Shown: positions 1-8,780 of the stretch, one piece after another
Layout of the letters: each line of letters begins with the position of its first letter
Position numbering within the stretch: the first letter of the stretch is position 1
DNA from: Acidimicrobiales bacterium
GTDB lineage: Bacteria; Actinomycetota; Acidimicrobiia; Acidimicrobiales; MedAcidi-G1
DNA length: 64,000 bases
Assembly (NCBI GenBank): GCA_029577135.1
Contig: JARQPW010000009.1
Location: forward strand, 1 to 64,000
Direction of reading: 5' to 3'
Made by a program: the position numbers and the translations under genes
The notes under the pieces: generated by a model
Databases searched by the model: none
Seen by the model: only the letters and a program-made list of their open reading frames with translations
What the model was told of the DNA's origin: nothing

Positions 1-247
1 GGGCCCCCACGTTGGCGAACGTCAGGCGACGCTGGATCCCCCGCCCGGGCAGGAGGGTGAGCGGGAAGCCGGCGGCCGGAACCAGCGTTCGTTCGATCCC
101 GCGACGGCTGCCGACGAGGTGCACGGAGTCGGCCCCCTCGACCGCACCGTGCTCCACGAGGGCCCGTGCGATGGCCAGGCCCGGAAGGACGTGCCCCGCC
201 GTGCCGCCTCCGGCGATCACCACCCCGCGCCAGCGGCCAGAGGTCAC
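1..247 (-). CDS. murG: MurG N-terminal part (undecaprenyl-PP-MurNAc-pentapeptide GlcNAc transferase), cut by window edge
   Basis: MurG adds GlcNAc to lipid I to make lipid II at the inner face of the membrane. Only the first ~82 residues are here. They begin with a short leader and then the glycine-rich GGGTAGHVLPGLA donor loop at about residues 13-25, which is diagnostic of MurG. The GTG start at 247 overlaps the ftsW TGA stop (GTGA), which fits translational coupling. It is the most downstream dcw gene visible; the rest of the protein lies beyond the left edge. Confidence 0.93.
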   Translation of the reverse strand, partial: MTSGRWRGVVIAGGGTAGHVLPGLAIARALVEHGAVEGADSVHLVGSRRGIERTLVPAAGFPLTLLPGRGIQRRLTFANVGA

Positions 248-1410
248 GGCGTCTGGCGGGCGATGTTGAGCAGAATACCGAAGGCGGCCATCGTGGCGAT
301 CAACGCGGATCCGCCGAAGGAGACGAACGGCAGCGGCACGCCGGTGATCGGAAGCCTGCCCAGGACGGCACCGATGTTGACGAACGCCTGGATCAGGATC
401 CAGGTGGTGATCCCCGCTGCAAGGAGTTGGCCGAAGGGATCCGGGGCGTGCAGGGCCGTGGACAGGCCGACCAGGCCGATCACGAGGAAGCCCACGATCA
501 CGAGTCCGGCACCGACGAGGCCGAACTCCTCGGCGATGATGGCGTAGATGAAGTCGGTGTGGGCAAATGGCAGGAATCCCCATTTGGCCCTACTCGCACC
601 CAGCCCGATTCCGAACAGGCCACCGTTGGAGATGGCCACGCCGGACTGGATGGCCTGCCATCCGGTGTCGAGTGGATCCGTCCAGGGGTCGAGCATGCCG
701 AACAGTCGCTTCCGCCGATAGCCGGCGCTCATGGTCAGGCCGAACGCGCCGATGGCGCCACCGCCGACCAGCAGGGCGAGGAGCCGCAGCCGCAGGCCGG
801 CGAAGAAGAGCATCGCCACGGCGATGGATCCCACGATCATCGAGGTGCCCAGGTCCGGCTCCATCATCAGGAGCGCAACGATGACGCCGACCAGGCCCAT
901 GATCGGATACAGCGTCAGCCTCTTCTCCGTGAGCGGGCGCTTGCGCCGGGACAACAGGTCGGCGCAGTACAGGACCAGTGCCAACTTGAGGAACTCGGAT
1001 GGCTGCAGGGAGACCACCTCGAGGTCCAGCCAGCGGGCCGATCCGTTCGTCCGCAGACCCAGGCCGGGAATGAGGACGAGCACCAACAGGACGATGCATC
1101 CGAAGAGCCCAGGCACGGCGAGGGGGCGCAGCCTCCGGTAGTCGATCCGGATCATCGCCGCCATGGCGATCAGGCCGACGAGGAACCAGAGCACCTGGCG
1201 CTTGAGGTGGTGCCAGGCATCGCCGTAGGAGCGCAGATCGTTCACCGACGAGGCCGACAGCACCATGACCACCCCGAGCAGGCACAGGAGGAGTACCACC
1301 ACGAGGAGCACCATGAACCGCAGGGACCGGGTGCCGGGAGGTCGACGCTTCGCCTTCGCACCCTGCGCCTGCCCCTCGGGCCTGCTGCCCCTGGTCGCCA
1401 CCGGGCTCAT
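244..1410 (-). CDS. ftsW: FtsW, SEDS-family peptidoglycan glycosyltransferase
   Basis: This is a polytopic SEDS protein of 388 residues. A basic, Pro/Arg-rich N-terminal cytoplasmic tail precedes the first membrane helix (MVLLVVVLLLCLLGVVMVL). Family signatures include NGSARWLDL, PSEFLKLALVLY and a C-terminal GVPLPFVSFGGSAL segment. FtsW polymerises septal glycan together with the class B PBP FtsI, encoded upstream in the same cluster. The ATG at 1410 overlaps the murD stop (ATGA). It could be RodA by fold alone, but its position between murD and murG supports FtsW. Confidence 0.93.
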   Translation of the reverse strand: MSPVATRGSRPEGQAQGAKAKRRPPGTRSLRFMVLLVVVLLLCLLGVVMVLSASSVNDLRSYGDAWHHLKRQVLWFLVGLIAMAAMIRIDYRRLRPLAVPGLFGCIVLLVLVLIPGLGLRTNGSARWLDLEVVSLQPSEFLKLALVLYCADLLSRRKRPLTEKRLTLYPIMGLVGVIVALLMMEPDLGTSMIVGSIAVAMLFFAGLRLRLLALLVGGGAIGAFGLTMSAGYRRKRLFGMLDPWTDPLDTGWQAIQSGVAISNGGLFGIGLGASRAKWGFLPFAHTDFIYAIIAEEFGLVGAGLVIVGFLVIGLVGLSTALHAPDPFGQLLAAGITTWILIQAFVNIGAVLGRLPITGVPLPFVSFGGSALIATMAAFGILLNIARQTP

Positions 1411-2711
1411 CGAGCCTGCTCCAGTTTCCGGACCACCCGGGCGAAGTCGTCCCCACGCTCGGCATAGGACGAGTACCAGTCGAAGGAGCTGCAGCCCGGC
1501 GAGAGCAGCACCACTCCCCCACCCTGGACCTCCCGACGGGCCTGGGCGACCGCCGCCTCCATCGAATCGGCCAGCACCACCGGGCAGCGGCCGGTGAACG
1601 CAGCGGCGACCTCGTCGGCGGCCTCGCCGATTGCGACCACCGCCCGGGGAGCCGAGGCACCCAGGGGGGTGAGGTCGAGGCCCTTGTTCCGGCCTCCTGC
1701 GATGAGTACGGCACCCGGCAGTGCGTTCACCGCCGACACGGTGGCGTGTGGAGTGGTCGCCTTGCTGTCGTCGACGAAGCGGATGTCCTCCACCTCGCCG
1801 AGCAATTGCATGCGGTGCGGGAGGCCACGGAAGCAGCGGAGGACGTCGGCGCAACCTTCGGGTGATGCTCCGGCCCGGGTCGCCAGAGCGACGGCCGCCT
1901 GTGCGTTGAGCAGGTCGTGGGGCATGCGGCGAGGCATCTCGTCGACTGCGACGATCCGGTCGTCGTCCAGGAGCAGGTGCCCACCCTGGACGCGACAGGC
2001 GGCTGCATCGGATCCGAACCCGGTGGCTCCCTCCGGAGCGTGGGAAAGGACCACGGGATCGGAGAGGTTGGCGACCGCATCGGCCGGTTCGTCGATCCCT
2101 TCCCAGATGCGGGCCTTGGCTGCCTCGTAGGCCTCGAGGTCGGCATGGACGTCGAGGTGGTCGGGGGCGAAGTTGAGCCAGGCGGCTGGTCCCAGGCGGA
2201 CAGACCGTGCGTGCCCCAACCGGAAGGAGGAGGCTTCGACCACGAATATCTCGGCCTCCGCGTCGTCGATGGCGGCGACCAGCGGTGTCTCGTTGTTGCC
2301 GGCGGGCAGGGCGCGGATCCCGGAACCCTCGAGCATCTCTGCGACGAGCGTCACCACGGTGGTCTTGCCGTTGGTGCCGGTGACCGCACAGCGGGGGCGG
2401 GCATCCCAGTCGGCAGCCAGGTCCGACTCGTCGAGCAGAACCACGCCCTCTCGCAGGACGGCTCCGAAGATCGGATGGGCATCGGGGACGCCGGGGCTGA
2501 GCACGACCCGATCGCAACCGTCGAGGAGGTCCGGCCACTCCGCCGTCTCCGGAGCAACCACCAGGTCGAGTCCCAGTTCCGACACTGCACGTCGCACCGC
2601 CCCTTCGGGCCGGTCGTCGACGAGTCGAACGTCCTCACCCCGTCGCAGGAGCGCCTCTGCCACGGCGCGCCCCGTCATGCCGAGGCCGAGGACCAGCACG
2701 GTTGAACTCAT
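1407..2711 (-). CDS. murD: MurD, UDP-MurNAc-L-Ala:D-Glu ligase
   Basis: MurD is the cytosolic Mur ligase that adds D-glutamate to UDP-MurNAc-L-Ala. The protein has 434 residues. It opens with a Rossmann-like VLVLGLGMTGRAVAEALL segment, carries the ATP P-loop TGTNGKTT at residues 111-118, and has the central-domain and C-terminal ligase folds (DDSKATTPHAT, LSPGCSSFDWY). The ATG at 2711 follows from the family N-terminus; an open frame upstream of it is antisense to mraY and has no MurD homology. It overlaps mraY by 4 bp (ATGA), so the cluster is read as one operon. Confidence 0.95.
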   Translation of the reverse strand: MSSTVLVLGLGMTGRAVAEALLRRGEDVRLVDDRPEGAVRRAVSELGLDLVVAPETAEWPDLLDGCDRVVLSPGVPDAHPIFGAVLREGVVLLDESDLAADWDARPRCAVTGTNGKTTVVTLVAEMLEGSGIRALPAGNNETPLVAAIDDAEAEIFVVEASSFRLGHARSVRLGPAAWLNFAPDHLDVHADLEAYEAAKARIWEGIDEPADAVANLSDPVVLSHAPEGATGFGSDAAACRVQGGHLLLDDDRIVAVDEMPRRMPHDLLNAQAAVALATRAGASPEGCADVLRCFRGLPHRMQLLGEVEDIRFVDDSKATTPHATVSAVNALPGAVLIAGGRNKGLDLTPLGASAPRAVVAIGEAADEVAAAFTGRCPVVLADSMEAAVAQARREVQGGGVVLLSPGCSSFDWYSSYAERGDDFARVVRKLEQAR

Positions 2712-3751
2712 CGGCCCATCTCCGTGACGCCCGCGGCGATCGAGTCGGCATAGAAGAGCCCGAGGCCCACGGCGGTGCAGAGGCCCGAGATGATCCAAAA
2801 GCGCACGATGACCGTGGTCTCCGGCCAGCCGCCCAACTCGAAGTGGTGGTGGGCGGGCGCCATGCGGAACACCCGACGGCCTCCGAAGAGGCGGAAGGAG
2901 CCGATCTGGAGGATCACGGAGACCGTCTCCATGACGAACAGGCCCCCCACGATCGGAAGCAGCAGGTGCGTGTTCGTGGCAAGCGCGAGTGCCGCCAGGC
3001 CGGTGCCGATCGCCAGCGAGCCGGTGTCACCCATGAAGATCTGCGCCGGGGCGGCATTCCACCACAGGAAGCCGAGGCAGGCGCCGGCCATCGAGGCGGA
3101 GACCACCGCCAGGTCGAGGGCATGGGGCACCTCGTAGGCCTCCGGGTAGCGGAACTGCCAGAAGGCGATGAAGGTGAATGCGGCGAAGCAGAACGTGCCG
3201 GCGCCGGCCGCCAAGCCGTCGAGACCGTCGGTGAGGTTGACCGCGTTCGAGGAGCCGATGATGAGGAGCACGGCCCAGATGGTCCAGAGCGTGTCCCCCA
3301 GGTCGATGCCCGGCTGGGCGATGCGGGTGAACGACAGCTCGGTGTGGGCCCCCGTGTGCACGAGCATCAGCAGCGAGAATCCGACGGCGACGACGACGAG
3401 GCCGAACATCTTGGCCCGCTTGTTGAGGCCCAGGCTCCGTTCCCGGACGACCTTGATCCAGTCGTCCAACAGGCCCACGGCCCCACCACCGATGATTGCC
3501 AGCATCACAAAAATTCCGGTGCGCGTGTAGATGCCGTGGTAGAGGTCGCTCAGGACGTACCCGAGGAAGGCGCCGGTCACGATCGCCAGGCCGCCCATGG
3601 TCGGGGTGCCCGCCTTGGTGGCGTGGCCCTCGGGTCCGTCGTCACGGATGGGTTGGCCGATCCGCAACCGGGACAGCCACTGGATGAGGAGCCGCGTCCC
3701 GATGAGCGAGGTGGACATCGCCACGGCAGCGGCGATGAGGAGGCGGATCAC
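2708..3751 (-). CDS. mraY: MraY, phospho-MurNAc-pentapeptide transferase
   Basis: MraY transfers phospho-MurNAc-pentapeptide to undecaprenyl phosphate to give lipid I. This is a multi-pass membrane protein of 347 residues. Family motifs include GTPTMGGLAIV, the Asp pair in GLLDDWIKV, NAVNLTDGLDGLAAG and the C-terminal APAHHHFELGGW. I chose the GTG at 3751 because it gives the usual MIRLL-like N-terminus; a GTG at 3766 would add five residues. The start lies inside the first copy of a 47-bp tandem repeat. The gene is preceded by murE and not by the expected murF. Confidence 0.93.
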   Translation of the reverse strand: MIRLLIAAAVAMSTSLIGTRLLIQWLSRLRIGQPIRDDGPEGHATKAGTPTMGGLAIVTGAFLGYVLSDLYHGIYTRTGIFVMLAIIGGGAVGLLDDWIKVVRERSLGLNKRAKMFGLVVVAVGFSLLMLVHTGAHTELSFTRIAQPGIDLGDTLWTIWAVLLIIGSSNAVNLTDGLDGLAAGAGTFCFAAFTFIAFWQFRYPEAYEVPHALDLAVVSASMAGACLGFLWWNAAPAQIFMGDTGSLAIGTGLAALALATNTHLLLPIVGGLFVMETVSVILQIGSFRLFGGRRVFRMAPAHHHFELGGWPETTVIVRFWIISGLCTAVGLGLFYADSIAAGVTEMGR

Positions 3752-3857
3752 GACCTCATCCCCCACGAGTCGGACGAGACAGCCACGCGGCGGATCACGA
3801 CCGCATCCCCCACGAGTCGGACGAGACAGCCACGCGGCGGATCACGGCCTCATCCCC
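3743..3857. repeat. 47-bp tandem repeat, about 2.4 copies, between murE and mraY
   Basis: The unit starts at 3743, 3790 and 3837, so the period is exactly 47 bp. Copies 1 and 2 differ at one position; the third is partial. The repeat overlaps the start of mraY and the last codons and stop of murE. It fills the place where murF normally sits. It may be the scar of a deletion, or an assembly collapse. Confidence 0.9.
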
Positions 3858-5284
3858 AACAGTTCGGCGGCGACCCCGCGGTCGTCGAACGGCAGGCGGA
3901 GGGCGCCGACCTCCTGTACCGACTCGTGCCCCTTCCCGGCCACGAGGACGAGGTCACCGGGGAGAGCGAGGCCGATCGCCGTCGCGATCGCAGCGCGTCG
4001 ATCGGGCTCCACGATCACCTCGGTGGCGCCCCCGTCGGAGGTGGTGTCCCCAATCGAAGTGGCATCCATACCGGAAAGAATGTCCGCAATGATCCCCTCA
4101 GGTGGTTCATCCCTCGGATTGTCCGACGTCACCACGACGACATCGGCGCCCGACAGGGCCGCTCGACCCATCTCGGGACGCTTTCCCCGATCCCTTCCAC
4201 CGCCGCATCCGAAGACACAGAGCACCCGACCATCCGCCACCGCACGTGCGGCGTCGAGCGCGGAGGCGATCGCATCGGGCGTATGGGCGTAGTCGACGAC
4301 CACGCTGATGCCGCCCACCTCGGGCAGGAGTTCGAAGCGGCCGGGCACGGGTTCGACCGTGCCGAGGGCCTCGCGGACCTCTGTCGCCGACATCCCGACC
4401 AGGGCGGCGAGTTCGGCGACCACCAGTGCGTTCGTCACGGCGAAGCCCCCGGGGAGCGGGAGGTCGACTTCGCCGCCCCGCCATTCGAACCGGGACCCGC
4501 TCGGGCCGACGGTGGCCGCGGCGCCGGATGTCGAGACCTCCACGACCTCGAGGCCCGAACGTCGGGCGGCCGCAGCCCTCTCCCGACCGGCGTCGTCGTC
4601 CGCAACGACCACCCCCCGGCCCGTGAACTCCCGATCGAGCAGTCGCTGCTTGGCGGCCGCATAGTCCTCCATCGACTCGTGGTAGTCGAGGTGGTCACGG
4701 GTCAGGTTCGTGTGTGCCACCGCGGCGAACCCGATGCCGTCCACCCGGTGCTGCGCCAGTGCGTGGGACGAGACCTCCATGCACACGGTTTCCACGCCCT
4801 CGTCCGCCCAGGTGGCCAACTGGGCCTGGAGGTCGGGGGCCTCGGGAGTGGTCCGGGTGCCGGTGAGCGTCCCCGACTCGGCGACGCGTCGGCCGCTGCG
4901 ACGGAGCACATCTGCGAGCATGTGCACGACGCTGGTCTTGCCGTTGGTGCCCGTGATCCCGACCACGTCGAGCCGACGGGAGGGACGGCCGTGGAGGACG
5001 GCGGCGAGCAGCGCCATGGTCCGACGGGCGTCGGGAACAAGCACCTGGACCACGTTCAGGTCAAGGAGGCGTTCGACGAGGAGAGCCGGGGCGCCGGCCG
5101 CCGCCGCCGCGGGCGCATGGTCGTGTCCGTCCCCGGCGACCCCCGGCAGGCAGCAGAAGAGGTCTCCCGAAACCACCCGGCGGGAGTCGTAGGCGATGCC
5201 GGTGACCTCGGCTTCGATCCCGTCCGTCGGAAGGTCGTCGCCCCACTCGTGACGCGCCATCTCGAGGAGTTCGCCCAGGTCCAT
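3842..5284 (-). CDS. murE: MurE, UDP-MurNAc-L-Ala-D-Glu:meso-DAP ligase
   Basis: MurE adds the third stem-peptide residue. This 480-residue protein has the MurE N-terminal domain (TGIAYDSRRV), the ATP loop GITGTNGKTS at about 109-118, HTNLTRDHLDYH and a C-terminal DNPR motif at 388-391. In this family DNPR reads as specificity for meso-diaminopimelate, so A1-gamma type peptidoglycan is expected. The ATG at 5284 sits 1 bp after the ftsI stop. The stop lies in the 47-bp repeat. I considered MurF; the DNPR motif and the domain pattern argue for MurE. Confidence 0.94.
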   Translation of the reverse strand: MDLGELLEMARHEWGDDLPTDGIEAEVTGIAYDSRRVVSGDLFCCLPGVAGDGHDHAPAAAAAGAPALLVERLLDLNVVQVLVPDARRTMALLAAVLHGRPSRRLDVVGITGTNGKTSVVHMLADVLRRSGRRVAESGTLTGTRTTPEAPDLQAQLATWADEGVETVCMEVSSHALAQHRVDGIGFAAVAHTNLTRDHLDYHESMEDYAAAKQRLLDREFTGRGVVVADDDAGRERAAAARRSGLEVVEVSTSGAAATVGPSGSRFEWRGGEVDLPLPGGFAVTNALVVAELAALVGMSATEVREALGTVEPVPGRFELLPEVGGISVVVDYAHTPDAIASALDAARAVADGRVLCVFGCGGGRDRGKRPEMGRAALSGADVVVVTSDNPRDEPPEGIIADILSGMDATSIGDTTSDGGATEVIVEPDRRAAIATAIGLALPGDLVLVAGKGHESVQEVGALRLPFDDRGVAAELLGMRP

Positions 5285-5285
5285 G

Positions 5286-7172
5286 TCAGCCCCCGGTCGA
5301 TGCGGCGACCTCGCCGGACTTCCGCTCAGCCTCCTCCAGGGCCAGCGCCTCGGCCGCCTCGAGGGCCGCCACCTGGGCGGGCGTCGCCGCCATCACCCGA
5401 CCGGTCTCCTCGAGGCCGATGCGCTCGACCTCGGAGGGGATGCGGCGCTGCCGAACCGCGAACTGCGCGAAGTCGGCGAAGATCGGTGCCGCGGCACGAC
5501 CGCCGGAGTAGGTGCTCAGCGCCGGCTCGTCGACGACCACCAGGACCACGAGCTTCGGATCCTCTGCGGGAAGCATCCCGACAAAGCTGGCGACGTAGTC
5601 GATGTTGCCGTTGTCCTCCCCGTATCCCCCCTCGGGTCGGGGCTTCCATGCGGTACCGGTCTTGCCCGCCACCCGGTAGCCGGGGACCTGGCCCCTCGTG
5701 CCGGTACCCGACTCGACCACCCTCTCGAGCATGGCGAGAAGTTGGCGGGACGTCTCCGGCTCGAGGACCAGTTCCTCGGGAGTTCGTTCGGCGGGTTGGA
5801 ACACGCCCATAGTGTCCCGCGTTCCGAGCACCAGGGAGGGCGCGGGTCGACGTCCCTCGTTGGCAATCGTCGAGAAGGCCGTGATCATCTGGAGTGGGGT
5901 CGCGGCAACTCCCTGGCCGATGGCGATGGTCGGCAGCGATGTTCCCGACCACTTGCCCACGACGGGCAGGATGCCCGAGGCCTCTCCGGGGAAGTCCAGT
6001 TCAGTGGGTCGGCCCAGGCCGAATTCGAGCAACCGCTCGTAGAGGCGTTCCTCGCCGAGGTCGACTGCCCAGAGGATCGTGCCGACATTGGAGGACCGGT
6101 GGAGGATGTCGGCGATCGACCACTGCTCTTCCTCGTGCGGGAAGGAGTCCCGAAAATCGTTGTCGTGGACGTGGACCCAGCCCGGCACTTCGCGCACTGT
6201 AGAGGGGGCACCGAGTCCGGAATCGAGGACTGCGGAGAAGGTGAGGGGCTTCATGATCGAACCGGGCTCGTAGCTCCAGGTGACGGCACGGTGCTCGGTC
6301 GAGGGGCGGACCTCCCCCCCTTCGCGGACCACCGCCGCCGAGGCCAGGATCTCGCCCGTCTCCGGGTCCATGGCGATGAGGACTCCCGCCTGGCCGCCTG
6401 CGACCTCGACTCCCTCGGCGAGGAGGCGTTCGGCCGCGAACTGGAGCGAGCGGTCGATCGACAACACGAGGTCGTCACCCAGCGCCGCCGGCTCGATCTG
6501 GTACTCGCCGCCGGGGATCGTGGAGCCCCGGGCTCCGGTCTCGACGATCAACTCGCCCGGCGTTCCGGTGAGGAGGTCGTCGTACACGTACTCCAGGCCG
6601 CTGATCCCGGTGTCGTCGATGTCGGTCCGCCCGAGGAGGGCGATCGCAGAGTCCTCGCCCGGGCGCACCCGGGCGCGTTCCTGGATCGAGAAGACGCCCG
6701 TCAGGTCCATACCGAGGGCCGCCTCCGCCATATCCTCGGAGACCTGTCGCTCCACGTAGACGAAGGCACGACCATTGGAGAGTCGCTCCTCGAGGGTCTC
6801 GACGTCGGTGTCCACGATCTGGGCAAGGGCTCGGGCAGCGCGGATCGGGTCCTCGATGAGTCGGGGGTTGGCGGCAATGGTCTGGAGCGGCACCGAGAGC
6901 GCGAGGTCCACGCCGTTGCGGTCGAGGATGGCGCCGCGTGCTGCCGGAAGGTCGATGATGCTGATGCGCTGAGCCGCTCCATGGGCAAGGTAGCGATCGG
7001 GCTCGAGGATCTGGAGCGACACGAGGCGCCAGAGGAGTGCTGCGGCGATCAGCACGAAGGTGACCCCCGCGGCTAGGCAGCGCCACCAGATGCTGCGGGC
7101 CGTCTTGCGGAGGGGGACGATACGCCTCGACCCCCGGCCACGGGTGGCGACGGGATCCGGGCGTCGGCTCAT
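5286..7172 (-). CDS. ftsI: FtsI, class B penicillin-binding protein (septal transpeptidase)
   Basis: This is the D,D-transpeptidase that cross-links septal peptidoglycan, partner of FtsW. It has 628 residues: a basic cytoplasmic tail, one membrane helix at about 35-52, a PBP dimerisation/pedestal region with RGAILDRNG at 79-87, then the transpeptidase domain. The active-site motifs are all present: S305-I-M-K308, S360-S-N362 and K504-T-G-T. There is no C-terminal PASTA domain; the tail is an Ala/Glu-rich stretch. The ATG at 7172 overlaps the ftsL stop (ATGA). Confidence 0.95.
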   Translation of the reverse strand: MSRRPDPVATRGRGSRRIVPLRKTARSIWWRCLAAGVTFVLIAAALLWRLVSLQILEPDRYLAHGAAQRISIIDLPAARGAILDRNGVDLALSVPLQTIAANPRLIEDPIRAARALAQIVDTDVETLEERLSNGRAFVYVERQVSEDMAEAALGMDLTGVFSIQERARVRPGEDSAIALLGRTDIDDTGISGLEYVYDDLLTGTPGELIVETGARGSTIPGGEYQIEPAALGDDLVLSIDRSLQFAAERLLAEGVEVAGGQAGVLIAMDPETGEILASAAVVREGGEVRPSTEHRAVTWSYEPGSIMKPLTFSAVLDSGLGAPSTVREVPGWVHVHDNDFRDSFPHEEEQWSIADILHRSSNVGTILWAVDLGEERLYERLLEFGLGRPTELDFPGEASGILPVVGKWSGTSLPTIAIGQGVAATPLQMITAFSTIANEGRRPAPSLVLGTRDTMGVFQPAERTPEELVLEPETSRQLLAMLERVVESGTGTRGQVPGYRVAGKTGTAWKPRPEGGYGEDNGNIDYVASFVGMLPAEDPKLVVLVVVDEPALSTYSGGRAAAPIFADFAQFAVRQRRIPSEVERIGLEETGRVMAATPAQVAALEAAEALALEEAERKSGEVAASTGG

Positions 7173-7585
7173 CGGTGGAGGGTCCCGAACGGGTTCCCGA
7201 CAGGTTCCGGGATCGGCTGCGCCGGGTCACCGGGCAGGACGGCAGGGAGGTAGACCCGCTGGGGCGGCGGCACCATGCCAAGGCGCCCCTGGGCCACGTG
7301 GAGGATTCGACTCGGGCTCTCGAGTCGGGCGACCTCCATGCGGAGCACCTGCCCCCGTTCCCGGCCGTCGTCGAGTCGGGTCTGGAGGCGGTCGAGCTCG
7401 AACTGGCCGTCCACGAGGACGCTGTGGAACCCCGCCAACAGGAGGGAGGCCAGGAAGACGGCGGCGACGCTGAAGATCGCCAGAGGTCCGATCACGGCAC
7501 GGGCATCGGCGGCGACACCCGGATCGGGGACCGCGATCGGTGTCTCGCGACGGAGCGGCCGGGGAATGCGTAGGACGGCGGTCAT
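7169..7585 (-). CDS. ftsL: FtsL-like small bitopic division protein
   Basis: This small protein of 138 residues lies between rsmH and ftsI, the standard place of ftsL. It has a basic N-terminus, one membrane helix (AIFSVAAVFLASLLLAGFHS) and then a periplasmic stretch rich in L/R/E heptads (DRLQTRLDDGRERGQVLRMEV) typical of the FtsL/DivIC coiled coil. The tail is Pro-rich. Sequence conservation of this family is poor, so the call rests on topology and position. The ATG at 7585 overlaps the rsmH stop and the gene ends in an overlap with ftsI. Confidence 0.8.
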   Translation of the reverse strand: MTAVLRIPRPLRRETPIAVPDPGVAADARAVIGPLAIFSVAAVFLASLLLAGFHSVLVDGQFELDRLQTRLDDGRERGQVLRMEVARLESPSRILHVAQGRLGMVPPPQRVYLPAVLPGDPAQPIPEPVGNPFGTLHR

Positions 7586-8559
7586 GGACGCCTCTCCGGG
7601 TCGGTTCGCTCGAGGACGCGAAGGCGGGCACTCGCCGCCCGCCGGTTGCGTGCCTGTTCCGCCTCTTCGGGACGGCGGGCGCCACGACGGGGGATGCGGG
7701 CAATCGACACTGCGCCACAGCCGCAGGGAAGTCGGGCCGGACACGTACACCCACCCGTCGCTGCCCGGTCGAAGCGCTCCTTCACGATCCGGTCCTCACC
7801 GGAGTGGTAGGCCAGCACCGCTCCCCGACCACCGACCGCCAGGCGCTCGACCGCCAGGTCCAAAGTGCCGGGCAGTTGGGCCAACTCGTCGTTGACCTCG
7901 ATGCGCAGGGCCTGGAAGGTGCGCTTGGCAGGATGCCCACCACGGCGTCGGGCCGGGGACGGGATCGCCTCACGGACGAGGTCCGCCAACTGGAGGGTGT
8001 CGGTGACGGGACGGGCCGCCACCACCACCACAGCGATCCGGCGTGCGTACCTCTCGTCGCCGTGGGTCCGAAGCACCCCAGCCAGGTCGGACTCGGTGTA
8101 GCCGTTGACGACGTCGTCCGCGGTCAGGGCCTGGCGACGGTCCATCCGCATGTCGAGCGGTCCGGGTTCGCGATAGCTGAAGCCGCGGTCCGGACGATCG
8201 AGTTGCGGTGACGACACACCGAGGTCGAACAGGAAGCCGGCGAGGCACTCTTGACCGAGTTCGTCCTCGAGGACCGCACCGAGGTCGCCGAAGGCTGCAC
8301 GCACGAGGCGGACCCGTTCGCCGAAGGGTGCGAGGCGCAGGCCGGCGGCCTCGATGGCGTCGGCATCCCGGTCGATGGCGAGGAGTCGGCAGTCGGGGCG
8401 GGCCTCGAGGAGTGCAGCGGCGTGGCCTCCCCCGCCAACGGTGGCATCGAGCAGGATTCCGGCAGGCGTCGGTGCAAACGAGGTGACGACCTCGTCGAGC
8501 ATCACCGGGAGGTGGCGGAAGCCATCCTCGGGATGGGGAGTGGGGGCGGGAGTGTCCAT
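7582..8559 (-). CDS. rsmH: RsmH (MraW), 16S rRNA C1402 N4-methyltransferase
   Basis: RsmH is a SAM-dependent methyltransferase acting on the ribosomal P site and is the usual second gene of dcw clusters. The protein has 325 residues. It begins with FRHLPVMLDEVV, then the SAM loop DATVGGGGHAAALL, LLAIDRDADAI, DLGVSSPQLD and the C-terminal FQALRIEVNDEL, all hallmark RsmH segments. The ATG at 8559 is the start that matches the family; the open frame upstream runs through a 24-bp inverted repeat and has no homology. A 221-bp gap separates it from mraZ. Confidence 0.95.
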   Translation of the reverse strand: MDTPAPTPHPEDGFRHLPVMLDEVVTSFAPTPAGILLDATVGGGGHAAALLEARPDCRLLAIDRDADAIEAAGLRLAPFGERVRLVRAAFGDLGAVLEDELGQECLAGFLFDLGVSSPQLDRPDRGFSYREPGPLDMRMDRRQALTADDVVNGYTESDLAGVLRTHGDERYARRIAVVVVAARPVTDTLQLADLVREAIPSPARRRGGHPAKRTFQALRIEVNDELAQLPGTLDLAVERLAVGGRGAVLAYHSGEDRIVKERFDRAATGGCTCPARLPCGCGAVSIARIPRRGARRPEEAEQARNRRAASARLRVLERTDPERRP

Positions 8560-8592
8560 GGTCGCGGCGGTGAGGGACTGGCGGCATGCCCT

Positions 8593-8716
8593 CCGTCCCT
8601 CGACAGTCCCCCGATCAGCGGGCGCACGCCGGGATTTCTCTCCCAGGCGGGCTGGATGGCAAGCGGGCGGAGTAGGGACCTCCCATCCTGCCGATCGGGG
8701 GACTGTCGAGGGACGG
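8593..8716. repeat. 24-bp perfect inverted repeat in the mraZ-rsmH spacer
   Basis: The arms are 8593-8616 and 8693-8716, perfectly complementary, separated by 76 nt. In the polycistronic mRNA they could form a long hairpin just before rsmH. The 221-bp spacer holds no convincing gene. It could be an attenuator, an RNA processing site or a small non-autonomous mobile repeat; the sequence alone does not decide. Confidence 0.85.
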
Positions 8717-8780
8717 CCGGGTTCGCCGTTCCTCGTCCTCGTGGTCGAGTTGCGCCGTGCCACCTCCACTTCCCTCTTGC

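Noticed and set aside
3743-3857. CRISPR-like array
   Set aside because: The 47-bp units are directly tandem with no spacers between them, and no cas genes are near.
2702-5812. Very long plus-strand open frame (over 1000 codons) across the mur genes
   Set aside because: It is antisense to murE, mraY and ftsI, with His/Arg/Gly-rich composition typical of the complement of high-GC genes; no domain is recognisable.
8593-8716. Insertion sequence bounded by the 24-bp inverted repeat
   Set aside because: Only 76 nt separate the arms, no transposase is possible and no target duplication is evident.
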